Assembly: GCA_031555735.1 (NCBI GenBank)
Contig: JAVBUE010000004.1
Span: forward strand, 45,374 to 109,373
DNA: 64,000 bases
Direction: 5' to 3'
Origin: JAJDIA01 sp031555735
Lineage (GTDB): Bacteria; Bacteroidota; Bacteroidia; Bacteroidales; Tannerellaceae
Below are positions 1-8,702 of the stretch, one piece after another (the first letter of the stretch is position 1; every line of letters begins with the position of its first letter). A model generated the notes under the pieces. It saw only the letters and a list, made by a program, of their open reading frames with translations, searched no databases and was not told where the DNA came from. The position numbers were made by a program, and so were the translations under genes.

Positions 1-1180
1 TATGCACCGCTTCCAGCAACTGCGAGCGGGTGACTACCAACGGCGGGGTGAAGCGGATGATGTGCTCGTGGGTAGGTTTGGCGATCAGTCCGTTCTCCTT
101 CAGCGCCATACAGATATCCCAGGCTGTCTTGCCGTCCCGGGGTTCGGTCACCACGGCGTTCAGGAGCCCTTTGCCCCGTACCTGCCTGATCATCGGATGA
201 TGGAGCTGGCGCATCTGCTCGCGGAAGAGCATTCCCATCTCATAGGCATGTGCGGCCAGTTGTTCGTCGCGCACCACTCCCAGCGCGGCGATGGCGACCC
301 TTGCGGCCAACGGGTTACCGCCGAACGTGGATCCGTGTTCGCCCGGAGCGATGGTGAGCATGACCTCATCGTCGGCCAGTACGGCAGATACCGGGGTGAT
401 ACCTCCCGACAGCGCCTTTCCCAGGATCAGGATATCGGGACGGACGCCCTCATAGTCGCAGGCAAGCATCTTGCCGGTTCGTCCGATACCTGTCTGGATC
501 TCGTCGGCCATGAAGAGCACGTTATGCTCCCGGCAGAGGCGGTAACAGGCGGAGAGGTAGCCGTCGCCGGGCACCACCACACCGGCCTCCCCCTGGATCG
601 GCTCCAGCAACAGCCCGGCTACCGTGGGATCCTGCAGCGCTTCCGCTACGGCTTCGACATTGTTATAGGGCACCTTGATGAACCCCGGCGTATAAGGTCC
701 GAAGCCCTGGTAAGAAGAGGGATCGGTACTCATGGACACGATGGTGATCGTCCGTCCGTGGAAATTCTCTCCGCAGACAACGATCTTCGCCTGGTCGGCG
801 GGAATACCTTTCCGGTCATATCCCCAGCGGCGGCAAAGTTTGAGGGCTGTCTCCACCGCTTCGGCGCCGGTATTCATCGGCAACAGTTTGTCGTATCCGA
901 AGAAACGGCAGGCAAATTCCATGTATTCGCCCAGCACATCGGTATAGAACGCGCGCGAGGCGAGCGTCAGGCGGCCGGCCTGGTCGAGCAGCGCCTGCAC
1001 GATCTTCGGGTGGCAATGTCCCTGGCTCAATGCCGAATAGCCGGACAGGAAATCGAAATACCGTTTCCCTTCCGTGTCCCATACATGGACGCCTTCTCCG
1101 CGTTCAAGCACGACGGGCAGCGGGTGGTAGTTGTGCGCCCCGTACGTTTCTTCCCTGTGGATGTATTCTTCTGTTTTCAT
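1..1180 (-). CDS. rocD: Ornithine aminotransferase (partial, C-terminus outside window)
   Basis: PLP-dependent class III aminotransferase, expected to convert ornithine and 2-oxoglutarate to glutamate semialdehyde and glutamate in the cytosol. Translating from the ATG at 1180 gives an open frame of 393 codons that reaches the window edge still reading (last residues LLEAVH). The family is about 400 residues, so only a few are missing. Seen: MKTEEYIHREETYGAHNYHP at the N-terminus, the cofactor-site segment NTGAEAVETALKLCRRWGY, the FMADEIQTGIGRTG segment with the PLP-ring aspartate, and ILGKALSGG with the Schiff-base lysine. A perfect TAnnTTTG -7 box lies about 55 nt upstream. The substrate is assigned from overall resemblance to RocD; acetylornithine aminotransferase is a less likely alternative. 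Confidence 0.9.
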   Translation of the reverse strand, partial: MKTEEYIHREETYGAHNYHPLPVVLERGEGVHVWDTEGKRYFDFLSGYSALSQGHCHPKIVQALLDQAGRLTLASRAFYTDVLGEYMEFACRFFGYDKLLPMNTGAEAVETALKLCRRWGYDRKGIPADQAKIVVCGENFHGRTITIVSMSTDPSSYQGFGPYTPGFIKVPYNNVEAVAEALQDPTVAGLLLEPIQGEAGVVVPGDGYLSACYRLCREHNVLFMADEIQTGIGRTGKMLACDYEGVRPDILILGKALSGGITPVSAVLADDEVMLTIAPGEHGSTFGGNPLAARVAIAALGVVRDEQLAAHAYEMGMLFREQMRQLHHPMIRQVRGKGLLNAVVTEPRDGKTAWDICMALKENGLIAKPTHEHIIRFTPPLVVTRSQLLEAVH

Positions 1181-1233
1181 ATCATTTGTGTTTAATCGAA
1201 TACAAAATGTAAGTATATGCAAAGGTTTGTACG

Positions 1234-1266
1234 CAAAGATAACAAATGAGACTTACATATTGTCAA
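1234..1266 (-). promoter_or_regulatory. Probable promoter of rocD
   Basis: On the minus strand TATCTTTG (1241-1234) matches the Bacteroides -7 consensus TAnnTTTG exactly. A TTG (1266-1264) lies 22 nt upstream, slightly longer than the usual 19-21. The predicted start of transcription near 1230 gives a leader of about 50 nt. Confidence 0.5.
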
Positions 1267-1294
1267 CAAAAACTATATGTTAAGAAGCAGAAAA

Positions 1295-1322
1295 AAGGGC
1301 ATCCCGCTGACGGAATGCCCTT
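1295..1322 (-). terminator. Rho-independent terminator of the PASTA-rluD-ddl-acyltransferase operon
   Basis: Inverted repeat AAGGGCAT (1295-1302) / ATGCCCTT (1315-1322), extended inward by CCG/CGG around a CTGA loop. Read on the minus strand it is followed by a T run (the A run at 1291-1296). It sits about 22 nt after the stop codon of the acyltransferase gene. Confidence 0.85.
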
Positions 1323-1344
1323 ATTATGTGTTAGTTTAACCCAT

Positions 1345-2511
1345 TTACTCCTGCGTCCCCAAGAAGTTCCGCAGGGGATTGGCATACATCTCCAGTATTT
1401 TCCGGCGAAGGAAAGTCTCGTCTTTTTCCGGAAGAACGATCTTGTCGAGTTGTCCCTGCAGGTAGGCGGTAAAATGTTTCTTTTCTTTCAGCCCGTACAT
1501 GTTGCTGAAGCGTTTGGTGCCCGACAGCATGTCGTACGCGATGTAGTTGGATGGGTAAAAGCGGTAGTGTTTGTAAATCCCCGTATCGATCAGCGAGGCG
1601 ATCGCGGCATATAATTCGGCTTTCTCCATCTCCGGATCAAGCTTTTCAAGCGTTTGGTTGATGGGGGAACCGATGGTAAAGTGCACGCGACCCTTATTGT
1701 TGAGGATGCCGGTCTCCATGCTCAGCAGGTCGTCGCGCTTGCTTTTCACAAAATCGGGATGATCCCTTTTCTGCTGGAACTCCTGCGCCTTGAGGAAGTC
1801 GCAGGGATCAAACTCGTACGTGATAGCGACGGGTACGATGTTGAGGCTCATCAGGTTGGTAAGGATATGCTTGCTGTCGCCACCCATATTGAGCATTTTG
1901 AGGATGCTGGACTGCGTCTTGTCGTCGGAGTCTTTCGCACGTCCTTCCCGCTGGGCGATCCAGATGGATTCTTTCGTTTGCTTGATGGTCTGGTGGATAT
2001 ATGCCGACAGTTCCATGCTGGCTTCAAGCTGTTGGCGTCCGCTCACACTCCGCTTCACGATGAAGCTGTTGTTGAGACGTACCAATGTTTTGATCCACGG
2101 TTTCATCAACAGGTTGTCGCCAATGGCCACCTGTGTCATCCCGTACCCCACATCGTAAAGCATTACGTTCAGGAAGGCGGCGTCGAGCACGATATCTCTG
2201 TGGTTGGAGATAAAGGTGCAGGGTTCGTGGTTGGCCGGCAGCCTGCTGCGTCCCGATACCGTCAGCGAGAAGGTGGTACCCCGCGCGATCATCATTACCG
2301 CATCGTAAGCCAGTTTGGCTTTGAACTCTTCTTTTGTCCGGAAACTCCGCATCAAGGTGCAGAATTCGGTCCAGTCCAGGTTCGGATTGATATACCGGAA
2401 AGCGTCTTCCAGGTCTTTACTGGCCACCAGTTCTTCGATGGCATCCTTCACCTCGTCTGCGTTCAATGGTCGAATATCGTCAAAATTATACGTATCCATT
2501 CCTGTCTCCAT
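1345..2511 (-). CDS. Glycerolipid acyltransferase-like protein (PlsC/LPLAT superfamily)
   Basis: 388 residues. The segment FISNHRDIVLDAAFL (about 100-114) resembles the catalytic NHx4-5D block of lysophospholipid acyltransferases, although the His-Asp spacing is one residue longer than classic Hx4D. The region near 145-170 (LVRLNNSFIVKRSVSGR) corresponds to the phosphate-binding block. No clear membrane helix is seen. An acyl transfer to a glycerol phosphate or lysophospholipid at the inner membrane is inferred from the family; the substrate is unknown. It is the last gene of a four-gene operon, starting 6 nt after the ddl stop. A second ATG at 2499 has a GGAG 6 nt upstream and may be the true start. 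Confidence 0.75.
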   Translation of the reverse strand: METGMDTYNFDDIRPLNADEVKDAIEELVASKDLEDAFRYINPNLDWTEFCTLMRSFRTKEEFKAKLAYDAVMMIARGTTFSLTVSGRSRLPANHEPCTFISNHRDIVLDAAFLNVMLYDVGYGMTQVAIGDNLLMKPWIKTLVRLNNSFIVKRSVSGRQQLEASMELSAYIHQTIKQTKESIWIAQREGRAKDSDDKTQSSILKMLNMGGDSKHILTNLMSLNIVPVAITYEFDPCDFLKAQEFQQKRDHPDFVKSKRDDLLSMETGILNNKGRVHFTIGSPINQTLEKLDPEMEKAELYAAIASLIDTGIYKHYRFYPSNYIAYDMLSGTKRFSNMYGLKEKKHFTAYLQGQLDKIVLPEKDETFLRRKILEMYANPLRNFLGTQE

Positions 2512-2517
2512 TATAAA

Positions 2518-3492
2518 TCAATTAAACTCGTTTTCAATAATATCAGTCATCACATCCCGGATATCCAGTCCGGCGGCCCGCACCTGTTGCGGGATAAAAC
2601 TGGTAGTGGTCATACCAGGGGTAGTGTTTACTTCCAACAGGCGGGGTTCTCCGTCCTCCGGGATGATATAATCCACACGGATAATCCCTTTAGCGCCCAG
2701 TAAATCGTATATCCGGGAGGTACGGCGTTGGATCTTCTCCGTCAGTGCGGAGGAAATACGCGCCGGTGTGATCTCGTCCACCTGCCCGTTATACTTGGCA
2801 TCGTAATCAAAAAATTCGTTCGATGTAACTACTTCGGTAATGGGGAAAACCACTTCTTTTCCTTTCACCTTGTAGCAGCCGCAGGTCACTTCCGTACCCC
2901 GGATATAGCTCTCCAGGATCACTTCGCTACCTTCGGCAAACGCCTTGGCGATCGCCGGCTGAATATCCGAAGCGTCTTTCACCTTCGTCACGCCGAAGCT
3001 GCTCCCGCCATCATTGGGTTTGACGAATACGGGCAGGCCGAGGCGGTCGGTCACTTCCCGGTCGGTCACCGTCTGCCCGCTGAACAGCCGGATCGAACTG
3101 GCCACCGGGATATCGAAGATCCGGAGGTAATTATTGCATACATATTTATTAAAGGTGAGGGCGCTCACCAACACGCCGCAGGAGGAATACGGAATACCCA
3201 GCAGCTCCAGATAACCTTGCAACAGCCCGTTTTCACCGGGTGTGCCATGTATGGTGATATAGGCAAAGTCGCACCGGCGATGATGCCCTTCTTCCCGGAA
3301 ACTAAAGTCGTTCTTATCGATCGGGACCATTCCTTCCGGCAAACGGACCATCCACTCGCCTTTCTTCAACAAAGCGATATACAGGTTGTACCGCTCTTTG
3401 TCGATGAACGAATAGATCCCTTCCGCACTCCTGAGCGAAACAACGACCTCGGAGGAATCGCCTCCGGCTATGATCCACACATTCTTTTTCAT
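2518..3492 (-). CDS. ddl: D-alanine--D-alanine ligase
   Basis: ATP-grasp ligase that makes the D-Ala-D-Ala dipeptide for peptidoglycan. At 324 residues it matches the family length. Visible motifs: HGTPGENG (82-89), the glycine-rich ATP loop KPNDGGSSFG (158-167), RVDY (272-275), and the metal/ligand block LLEVNTTPGMT (285-295). It overlaps the upstream rluD-like gene by 4 nt and is followed after 6 nt by the acyltransferase, so it is translated from a polycistronic message that also carries a PASTA protein. That grouping suits a cell-wall operon. Start: MKKNVWIIAGGDSSE, where the N-terminal GG begins the nucleotide-binding fold. Confidence 0.95.
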   Translation of the reverse strand: MKKNVWIIAGGDSSEVVVSLRSAEGIYSFIDKERYNLYIALLKKGEWMVRLPEGMVPIDKNDFSFREEGHHRRCDFAYITIHGTPGENGLLQGYLELLGIPYSSCGVLVSALTFNKYVCNNYLRIFDIPVASSIRLFSGQTVTDREVTDRLGLPVFVKPNDGGSSFGVTKVKDASDIQPAIAKAFAEGSEVILESYIRGTEVTCGCYKVKGKEVVFPITEVVTSNEFFDYDAKYNGQVDEITPARISSALTEKIQRRTSRIYDLLGAKGIIRVDYIIPEDGEPRLLEVNTTPGMTTTSFIPQQVRAAGLDIRDVMTDIIENEFN

Positions 3493-4616
3493 ATCAACAG
3501 TTCTTTCGAATTGGCATAGTTACGCCATTTATCTATCAATTGTTCCATATCGGAAGGAATCTCAGAGGTAAAAAACATTTCTTCGCCCGTCACCGGATGC
3601 ACGAATCCCAGTGTCTGGGCATGCAATGCCTGACGGGGACAAACGGAAAAGCAGTTTTGCACGAATTGTTTGTATTTGGCGAAGGTGGTTCCTTTCAGTA
3701 TCTCATTGCCTCCGTAGCGGGAGTCGTTGAAGAGGATATGGCCGATATAACGCATATGGACACGTATCTGGTGGGTACGTCCTGTCTCCAGCCTGCATTG
3801 CACGAGGGATACATAGCCCAGCCGTTCCAATACCTTGTAATGGGTCACCGCAGGTTTCCCCTGGTCGCCTTCGGAAAATACTTTCATCTGCATGCGGTCG
3901 CGGGGATCCCGGCCGATATTGCCTTCTATCCGTCCTTCATTCTCCTGAACGATGCCCCATACCAGGGCTACATACTGGCGACGGGTGGTTTTATGGAAGA
4001 ACTGGAGGCTGAGGTGAGACTTCGCCTGCGGACGCTTGGCGATGACGAGCAACCCGGAAGTGTCTTTATCGATCCGGTGAACCAGACCCACGTTGATATC
4101 CATCGGATCAAATAAGGGATCGTCTTTCAGGTAGTAAGCGAGGGCGTTGACCAGCGTACCGGAGTAATTCCCGTGTCCGGGATGTACTACCAGGCCTGCC
4201 GGTTTGTTGATCACCATCAGGTATTCGTCTTCATATACTACATTGAGGGGGATATTTTCGGGCAGGATCTCTACTTCGCGGCGGGGACGATCCATCACTA
4301 CCGAGATCACATCCTGGGGTTTGACCCGGTAGTTGCTTTTGACTGACTTATCGTTGACAAGGATGCAGCCGGCTTCAGCGGCTAGCTGGATCCGGTTACG
4401 GGTGATCCCCATGATCCGGTCGGTCAGGAACTTATCCACACGGATAAGCGTCTGCCCCTTGTCGGCGACGAAGCGGTAGTGCTCATACATCGGGGAGGAT
4501 CCGGCTTCTTCTGCCGGCTGCAACAGTTCGTCGCCTAACTGCTCTCCGTCCAACTGATCGTCGTCCAACTGATCGTCGTCTATTTCTTCATCAAACGTTT
4601 TCATGGCTAAAACCAT
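3489..4616 (-). CDS. rluD: RluA-family 23S rRNA pseudouridine synthase (RluD-like)
   Basis: RNA pseudouridine synthase. An S4 RNA-binding domain (about 57-105, TLIRVDKFLTDRIMG...) precedes the catalytic domain with NKPAGLVVHPGHGN (137-150), catalytic Asp183 in HRIDKDTSGLLVIAK, and LETGRTHQIRVHM further on. The S4 + RluA arrangement is typical of RluD/RluC; RluD is the best guess and the exact target uridines are inferred. The first 40 residues are acidic and contain tandem five-residue repeats (DDDQL type) encoded by three 15-bp units. The ATG at 4616 overlaps the end of the PASTA gene by 10 nt; the ATG at 4604 is an equally plausible start. Confidence 0.88.
   Translation of the reverse strand: MVLAMKTFDEEIDDDQLDDDQLDGEQLGDELLQPAEEAGSSPMYEHYRFVADKGQTLIRVDKFLTDRIMGITRNRIQLAAEAGCILVNDKSVKSNYRVKPQDVISVVMDRPRREVEILPENIPLNVVYEDEYLMVINKPAGLVVHPGHGNYSGTLVNALAYYLKDDPLFDPMDINVGLVHRIDKDTSGLLVIAKRPQAKSHLSLQFFHKTTRRQYVALVWGIVQENEGRIEGNIGRDPRDRMQMKVFSEGDQGKPAVTHYKVLERLGYVSLVQCRLETGRTHQIRVHMRYIGHILFNDSRYGGNEILKGTTFAKYKQFVQNCFSVCPRQALHAQTLGFVHPVTGEEMFFTSEIPSDMEQLIDKWRNYANSKELLI
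4536..4580 (-). repeat. 15-bp in-frame tandem repeat inside the rluD-like gene
   Basis: Two identical 15-bp copies (4551-4565 and 4566-4580, plus strand CAACTGATCGTCGTC) follow a degenerate third (4536-4550). They encode the acidic DDDQL/DGEQL repeats near the N-terminus, ahead of the S4 domain. Being a multiple of 3, copy-number change would keep frame. Confidence 0.8.
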
Positions 4617-5236
4617 TTTTCATCCTCACTGTCCAATTGCTCAACAGGAGGATTGTCTATATTCAGGGAGTCGGGTTCGGCTTCACCGCTGCTGATGATT
4701 AATGTCAGACGGGAGGAGAGTGGTATCTGCTGTCCGGGATGAAGCGTATTGCCGTTCATTTTCACGGCTACCACCAGGTCTTTATAATCACCCGCCACAT
4801 ATTCGGTATCTACCGTAACGAAGCCGATGGATTTCAGCAAGGCATAAGCCTGGCGGAATGAATGGTCTTCCACATCGGGCACGACACCCATCTGGGCGGT
4901 AGTGGCATTGATGGTCACAAACAGGATTCGTCCTTCCTTCACCTTTGTGCTGATTGCCGGAACCACTTCCACGACAGTTCCCGGCTTCACGTTCTTGGAG
5001 AAGACCGAGTCGATTACATTATACCTCAGATTATTGTTTTCAAACAGGACAGCCGCTTCCTCCACGGGAAGACCTTTCACATCAGGAACGACGATCGCCC
5101 GGTTGTGTTGCGTGTATGAATCCAGCCAGTGCAAAACACCATACAACAAGACGATACATACCGCTGCTGCCAGTATCAGATTCATTACGATTGGGTTCTT
5201 AAACAGTCTCATAGTTTCTTCTTTATTTTCCACCAT
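4607..5236 (-). CDS. Membrane-anchored PASTA-domain protein
   Basis: 209 residues. One transmembrane helix near the N-terminus (about 16-36, NLILAAAVCIVLLYGVLHWL) is followed by two PASTA domains (about 47-112 and 116-184, each beginning V(V)PDV) and a short acidic tail. In other bacteria PASTA domains bind peptidoglycan stems or lipid II, usually on penicillin-binding proteins or Ser/Thr kinases. Here there is neither a kinase nor a transpeptidase domain. It leads an operon with the D-Ala-D-Ala ligase, so a periplasmic cell-wall role is inferred. The ATG at 5212 (MRLFKNPIVM) is an alternative start directly before the helix. Confidence 0.85.
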   Translation of the reverse strand: MVENKEETMRLFKNPIVMNLILAAAVCIVLLYGVLHWLDSYTQHNRAIVVPDVKGLPVEEAAVLFENNNLRYNVIDSVFSKNVKPGTVVEVVPAISTKVKEGRILFVTINATTAQMGVVPDVEDHSFRQAYALLKSIGFVTVDTEYVAGDYKDLVVAVKMNGNTLHPGQQIPLSSRLTLIISSGEAEPDSLNIDNPPVEQLDSEDEKWF

Positions 5237-5263
5237 TAACGCGTATCCGACTCAAAAATAGGG

Positions 5264-5299
5264 AAAAAGCCTTAAAAACAAAGAAAGTAAAGGCTTTTT
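5264..5299 (-). terminator. Probable terminator downstream of rpmH
   Basis: AAAAAGCCTT (5264-5273) pairs with AAGGCTTTTT (5290-5299) around a 16-nt A-rich loop. The 3' arm read on the minus strand ends in a T run. It lies about 50 nt past the rpmH stop and just before the PASTA gene. The loop is long, so efficiency is uncertain. Confidence 0.5.
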
Positions 5300-5347
5300 A
5301 GCAAAACCTCTACTTCCTTTATTAATTCTTAATCAAATCCGGACCGA

Positions 5348-5500
5348 TTATCCGTTGTATTCGTCGGATACGGTTAACTTGGCTCTGCCTTTCGCACGAC
5401 GTGATGCCAATACTCTGCGACCATTAGCGGTAGCCATTCTGGAACGAAAGCCATGTTTGTTTTTCCTTTTCCGGTTGGAAGGTTGAAATGTTCTTTTCAT
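5348..5500 (-). CDS. rpmH: Ribosomal protein bL34
   Basis: A 50-residue protein read directly from the DNA, starting MKRTFQPSNRKRKNKHGFR and ending with DEYNG. The start TFQPSNRKRKNKHGFRSRM and the tail of the form GRRVLASRRAKGRAKL are diagnostic for L34, a small basic protein of the 50S subunit. The gene is monocistronic, with its own strong promoter and a downstream hairpin. The dnaA/rnpA neighbours common in other phyla are absent here. Confidence 0.97.
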   Translation of the reverse strand: MKRTFQPSNRKRKNKHGFRSRMATANGRRVLASRRAKGRAKLTVSDEYNG

Positions 5501-5543
5501 TTTATCTATTTTTTATTATTCTTTTCAGACTGTAATCGGGCTG

Positions 5544-5573
5544 CAAAGATATAGCCTTTTTTTTATATACAAA
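5544..5573 (-). promoter_or_regulatory. Promoter of rpmH
   Basis: On the minus strand TTTG (5573-5570), 18 nt, TATCTTTG (5551-5544): both elements match the Bacteroides sigma-ABfr consensus exactly. The predicted transcript starts near 5540, giving a leader of about 40 nt. Confidence 0.75.
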
Positions 5574-5582
5574 AGAAATCAA

Positions 5583-6548
5583 TCAGAAAATTCCACCTTT
5601 ATACAGATCGTTGAAGTTGGAGTGCTGCCCGTTTACCCGTTGAGCCTCTTCTCCTTCCGGATTCAGCTCGATGGATTTCTTCAGATCTTCGAAGGCGCCC
5701 TCTTTGTCGCCCGCCCCGTTTTTAGCCCGTCCGCGTTCGGCATAGGCTTTGGCAAACTGGGGATCCGTCTCGATCACTTCGTTGAAGTGCTCAATGGCTT
5801 CTTCGTATTTACCTTGGGCGATCAGGAGTTTCCCGGCCAGTAGCCAGGCCTCTTCATTGAAGGGGTTGAGGTGGATGACCGTCTGGTAATCTCCGGTAGC
5901 GGCCTCCCTATCGCCAAGCTGTTCATGAATACGCCCCCGGAGCAGGAAAGCGGCTTCTTCTTCCGGCAACAGTTCGAGCACCTTAGCCACATCAGCCAAC
6001 GCTTCTTTCCCCTGCTTCATATCAAGCAGCAGCTCGGCGCGCAGCAGCCAGGCATCCGCAAAATCATCTTTCAGGGAGGCGGCTTTGGTCAGATCCGCGA
6101 TGGCTCCGAGCTGGTCGCCCTTCGCCCGTTTGGCTTTGGCCATCAGGAGGTAGGCGATCGGATTTTCAGGCTCCAACGTCAACACATGCAGGCAGTCGGC
6201 TATGGCTTCACTGTCGCGGTCGAGATGGAACAGGATGTTGATACGGGCGAAGCGGGTTGGGATATGTTCGGGCTCCAATTCCACCATACGATCCAGAATG
6301 TCCAACGCGCTGTCCATCTCCTGCGAAACGGAATAGGCCGTCATCAGGTAGTTCATCGTTTCGAAATCTTCCTGTATGTTCAGTGCCTCTGTAAAACAGG
6401 TGATGGCATACGGTGTACGCCCGAGTTTCTGGGCCCGGATACCGTCGTATTTCAGGATATCGAAGTTCTTCAGTTCGCTCTTTTGCCTGTCTTCCTCGGT
6501 CTCTACTTTCTTGCCGGAGCCGAACAGGGATGTCAGAAAATTCTTCAT
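5583..6548 (-). CDS. Tetratricopeptide-repeat protein
   Basis: 321 residues built of about eight TPR motifs from residue 40 onward (for example DAWLLRAELLLDMKQGKEAL, KYEEAIEHFNEVIETDPQFA, AKAYAERGRAKNGAGDKEGA). No signal peptide or membrane helix is seen, so it is probably a cytosolic scaffold for protein contacts. The specific partner is unknown. It is transcribed alone; a perfect -7 box TATTTTTG lies at 6574-6567, leaving a leader of about 15 nt. The spacer of about 135 bp to the divergent DUF349 gene holds the promoters of both. Confidence 0.85.
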   Translation of the reverse strand: MKNFLTSLFGSGKKVETEEDRQKSELKNFDILKYDGIRAQKLGRTPYAITCFTEALNIQEDFETMNYLMTAYSVSQEMDSALDILDRMVELEPEHIPTRFARINILFHLDRDSEAIADCLHVLTLEPENPIAYLLMAKAKRAKGDQLGAIADLTKAASLKDDFADAWLLRAELLLDMKQGKEALADVAKVLELLPEEEAAFLLRGRIHEQLGDREAATGDYQTVIHLNPFNEEAWLLAGKLLIAQGKYEEAIEHFNEVIETDPQFAKAYAERGRAKNGAGDKEGAFEDLKKSIELNPEGEEAQRVNGQHSNFNDLYKGGIF

Positions 6549-6684
6549 GTTCTTTTATTTACCGCGCAAAAATAGAAAAAATCATCATATTCTTGCACGC
6601 AAATAGCTATAATGCAAAAATATTTAGTTTAATTTGTGAGGTTATTGATCATGGAATAGTTCCTTGGTTTAAAAGTCGATTGAT

Positions 6685-8643
6685 ATGAAAGACACTCCAG
6701 AAGCCAACTTACCGGAAGTTGAAGGTCAGTTGGAAGAAACTAAAGCCCCTGTTGAGCAGGTGGAAATTGGTACGGTGAACGCCGAAGCAGAAAAAATGCC
6801 GGAGGAAACCCCGGTGGTGTTGGAAACAAGCGAAGCCCTTTCGGAAGAAAAGGCAGCTGCCAATCCGGATGACCCGGAGGGCGAAACAGTTGCCGGCACG
6901 GACACTCCGGCGGACGATGATCTTGTTAATACATCCAAACTGTCTAAAAAAGAAATCGTTGACCGGCTTACCCATCTGGTGGAAACATCGGCAGAAGGAG
7001 TAAAAGGCGAAGTGGAATCACTCAAGCAGGCCTATTATAAGATTCGTCACCATGAATTAGACGAACTGAAAGACAACTTCATCGCTACAGGTGGAGAGGA
7101 AGAGGCTTTTGTGGCGCCGGAAGATGAAACCGAAAACATCCTCAAAGAACTGCTTGCCGTTCATAAGGAAAAGAAAGCGGCGGCCTATGCGGAGCTCGAA
7201 CGGGTGAAACAGGCCAATTACGCCCTTAAACTGCAACTGATCGACCAACTCAAAACATTGACGGAGAGCCAGGACGATTTCAATAAACTGTACAACGAGT
7301 TTAAAGATATACAGATCCGCTGGAAAGAAGTCAAACCCGTTCCCCAGGAATTTGCGAACGAGCTCTGGAAGAACTATCAGACCTATACCGAGAAGTTCTA
7401 CGATATCATTAAGATAAACAACCAGTTCCGCGATTACGATTTCAAGAAGAACCTGGAACTGAAGAACATCCTTTGCGAAACAGTGGAAAAACTGCAGGAA
7501 GAAACGGATATCATCTCCGCTTTCCACCAGTTGCAGAAACTGCATCAGCAATGGCGCGAGATAGGTCCGGTGGCCAAGGATGTGCGTGAAGAAGTATGGG
7601 GACGGTTCAAAGCGGCTTCTACCGTGATCAACCGGAAACATCAGGATCATTTCGAGAAACTGAAATCCAGGGAACAGGATAACCTGGATGCGAAAACGGC
7701 TATTTGCGAAGAGATTGAAGCGATCGATTACGAAGCCTTGAAGTCCGTTAGGGATTGGGATGTCAAGAACCGCGAAGTGATAGCGCTCCAGGACAAATGG
7801 AAAACCATCGGCTTCGCGCCCAAGAAGTTCAATGTAAAGATATTCGAACGTTTCCGCGCCGCCTGTGACATCTTCTTCCAGAAAAAGAGCGAGTTCTATA
7901 AAAATGCCAAAGTGGGCATGGAGGCCAACCTCGACCTGAAGAAAGCCCTGTGTGAAAAAGCGGAGGCATTGAAAGACAGCACCGAATGGAAGGAAACGAC
8001 AGATAAGATGATCGCCCTCCAGAAAGAATGGAAAAAGATCGGGCCGGTTGCCCGCAAACATTCTGACGCCATCTGGAAACGCTTCATTGCCGCCTGCGAC
8101 TTCTTCTTCGAGCAGAAAAACAAAAATACGTCGTCGCAAAAGAGTGTCGAGCAGACGAATCTGACTGCCAAGCGTGTATTGATCGATAAGATCAAGGCAT
8201 TGGAAACGGTTGCGGATGCCGAAGAAGCGATGTCCTCATTGAAAGAGTTTATGGCTGAATGGGGATCCATCGGTTTTGTACCCTTCAAGGAGAAAGATAA
8301 AATATACAAGGAATACCATGAAGTGGTGGACAAGTTGTATGATCGCCTCAAAGTGGACAAGAACGACCGGAAGATGCAATCTTTCCGCAGCAACCTGTCG
8401 GACATTACGCATGGCGAACATGGCAAAGGCCGCCTGTATAGTGAACGGGAAAAACTGATGCGTGCCTACGAACGGATGAAAGGCGAGTTGCAGACCTATG
8501 AAAACAATATCGGCTTCCTCAGCGTATCGTCCAAAGGCGGTGGCGGTCTGGTGAAAGAAATGGAACGCAAGATCGAAAAGCTGAAAGAAGACATGGCCTT
8601 GATCATCCAGAAAATCGACGCCATCGACGAGAATATCGAATAA
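6685..8643 (+). CDS. DUF349 repeat protein
   Basis: 652 residues. An acidic, low-complexity N-terminus (about 1-90) is followed by a helical region and five DUF349 modules, each with a W-x-x-(I/V)-x-(P/F)-(V/A)-P type signature: RWKEVKPVP (near 215), QWREIGPVA (near 290), KWKTIGFAP (near 371), EWKKIGPVA (near 450), EWGSIGFVP (near 525). Coiled-coil helices separate and follow them. No signal peptide or membrane segment; predicted cytosolic. DUF349 proteins are widespread but their biochemistry is unsettled, so no function is assigned. It is monocistronic, ending in a strong terminator. Confidence 0.88.
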   Translation: MKDTPEANLPEVEGQLEETKAPVEQVEIGTVNAEAEKMPEETPVVLETSEALSEEKAAANPDDPEGETVAGTDTPADDDLVNTSKLSKKEIVDRLTHLVETSAEGVKGEVESLKQAYYKIRHHELDELKDNFIATGGEEEAFVAPEDETENILKELLAVHKEKKAAAYAELERVKQANYALKLQLIDQLKTLTESQDDFNKLYNEFKDIQIRWKEVKPVPQEFANELWKNYQTYTEKFYDIIKINNQFRDYDFKKNLELKNILCETVEKLQEETDIISAFHQLQKLHQQWREIGPVAKDVREEVWGRFKAASTVINRKHQDHFEKLKSREQDNLDAKTAICEEIEAIDYEALKSVRDWDVKNREVIALQDKWKTIGFAPKKFNVKIFERFRAACDIFFQKKSEFYKNAKVGMEANLDLKKALCEKAEALKDSTEWKETTDKMIALQKEWKKIGPVARKHSDAIWKRFIAACDFFFEQKNKNTSSQKSVEQTNLTAKRVLIDKIKALETVADAEEAMSSLKEFMAEWGSIGFVPFKEKDKIYKEYHEVVDKLYDRLKVDKNDRKMQSFRSNLSDITHGEHGKGRLYSEREKLMRAYERMKGELQTYENNIGFLSVSSKGGGGLVKEMERKIEKLKEDMALIIQKIDAIDENIE

Positions 8644-8660
8644 ATCAACCCATCTCCAGA

Positions 8661-8690
8661 CAAAGCCGTCTTTCCCGAAAGGCGGCTTTG
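8661..8690 (+). terminator. Rho-independent terminator of the DUF349 gene
   Basis: CAAAGCCG (8661-8668) pairs with CGGCTTTG (8683-8690), extended by CTTTC/GAAAG around a CC loop, and followed by TTTATTTAT. It starts 18 nt after the stop codon. Confidence 0.9.
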
Positions 8691-8702
8691 TTTATTTATA
8701 GC

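Noticed and set aside
2..1195. Long plus-strand open frame (397 codons)
   Set aside because: It is the antisense shadow of the ornithine aminotransferase gene; the minus-strand translation has clear family motifs while this one has none.
7057..8139. Minus-strand open frame of 360 codons within the DUF349 gene
   Set aside because: Hydrophobic/Phe-rich composition typical of an antisense frame; no start context and no motifs.
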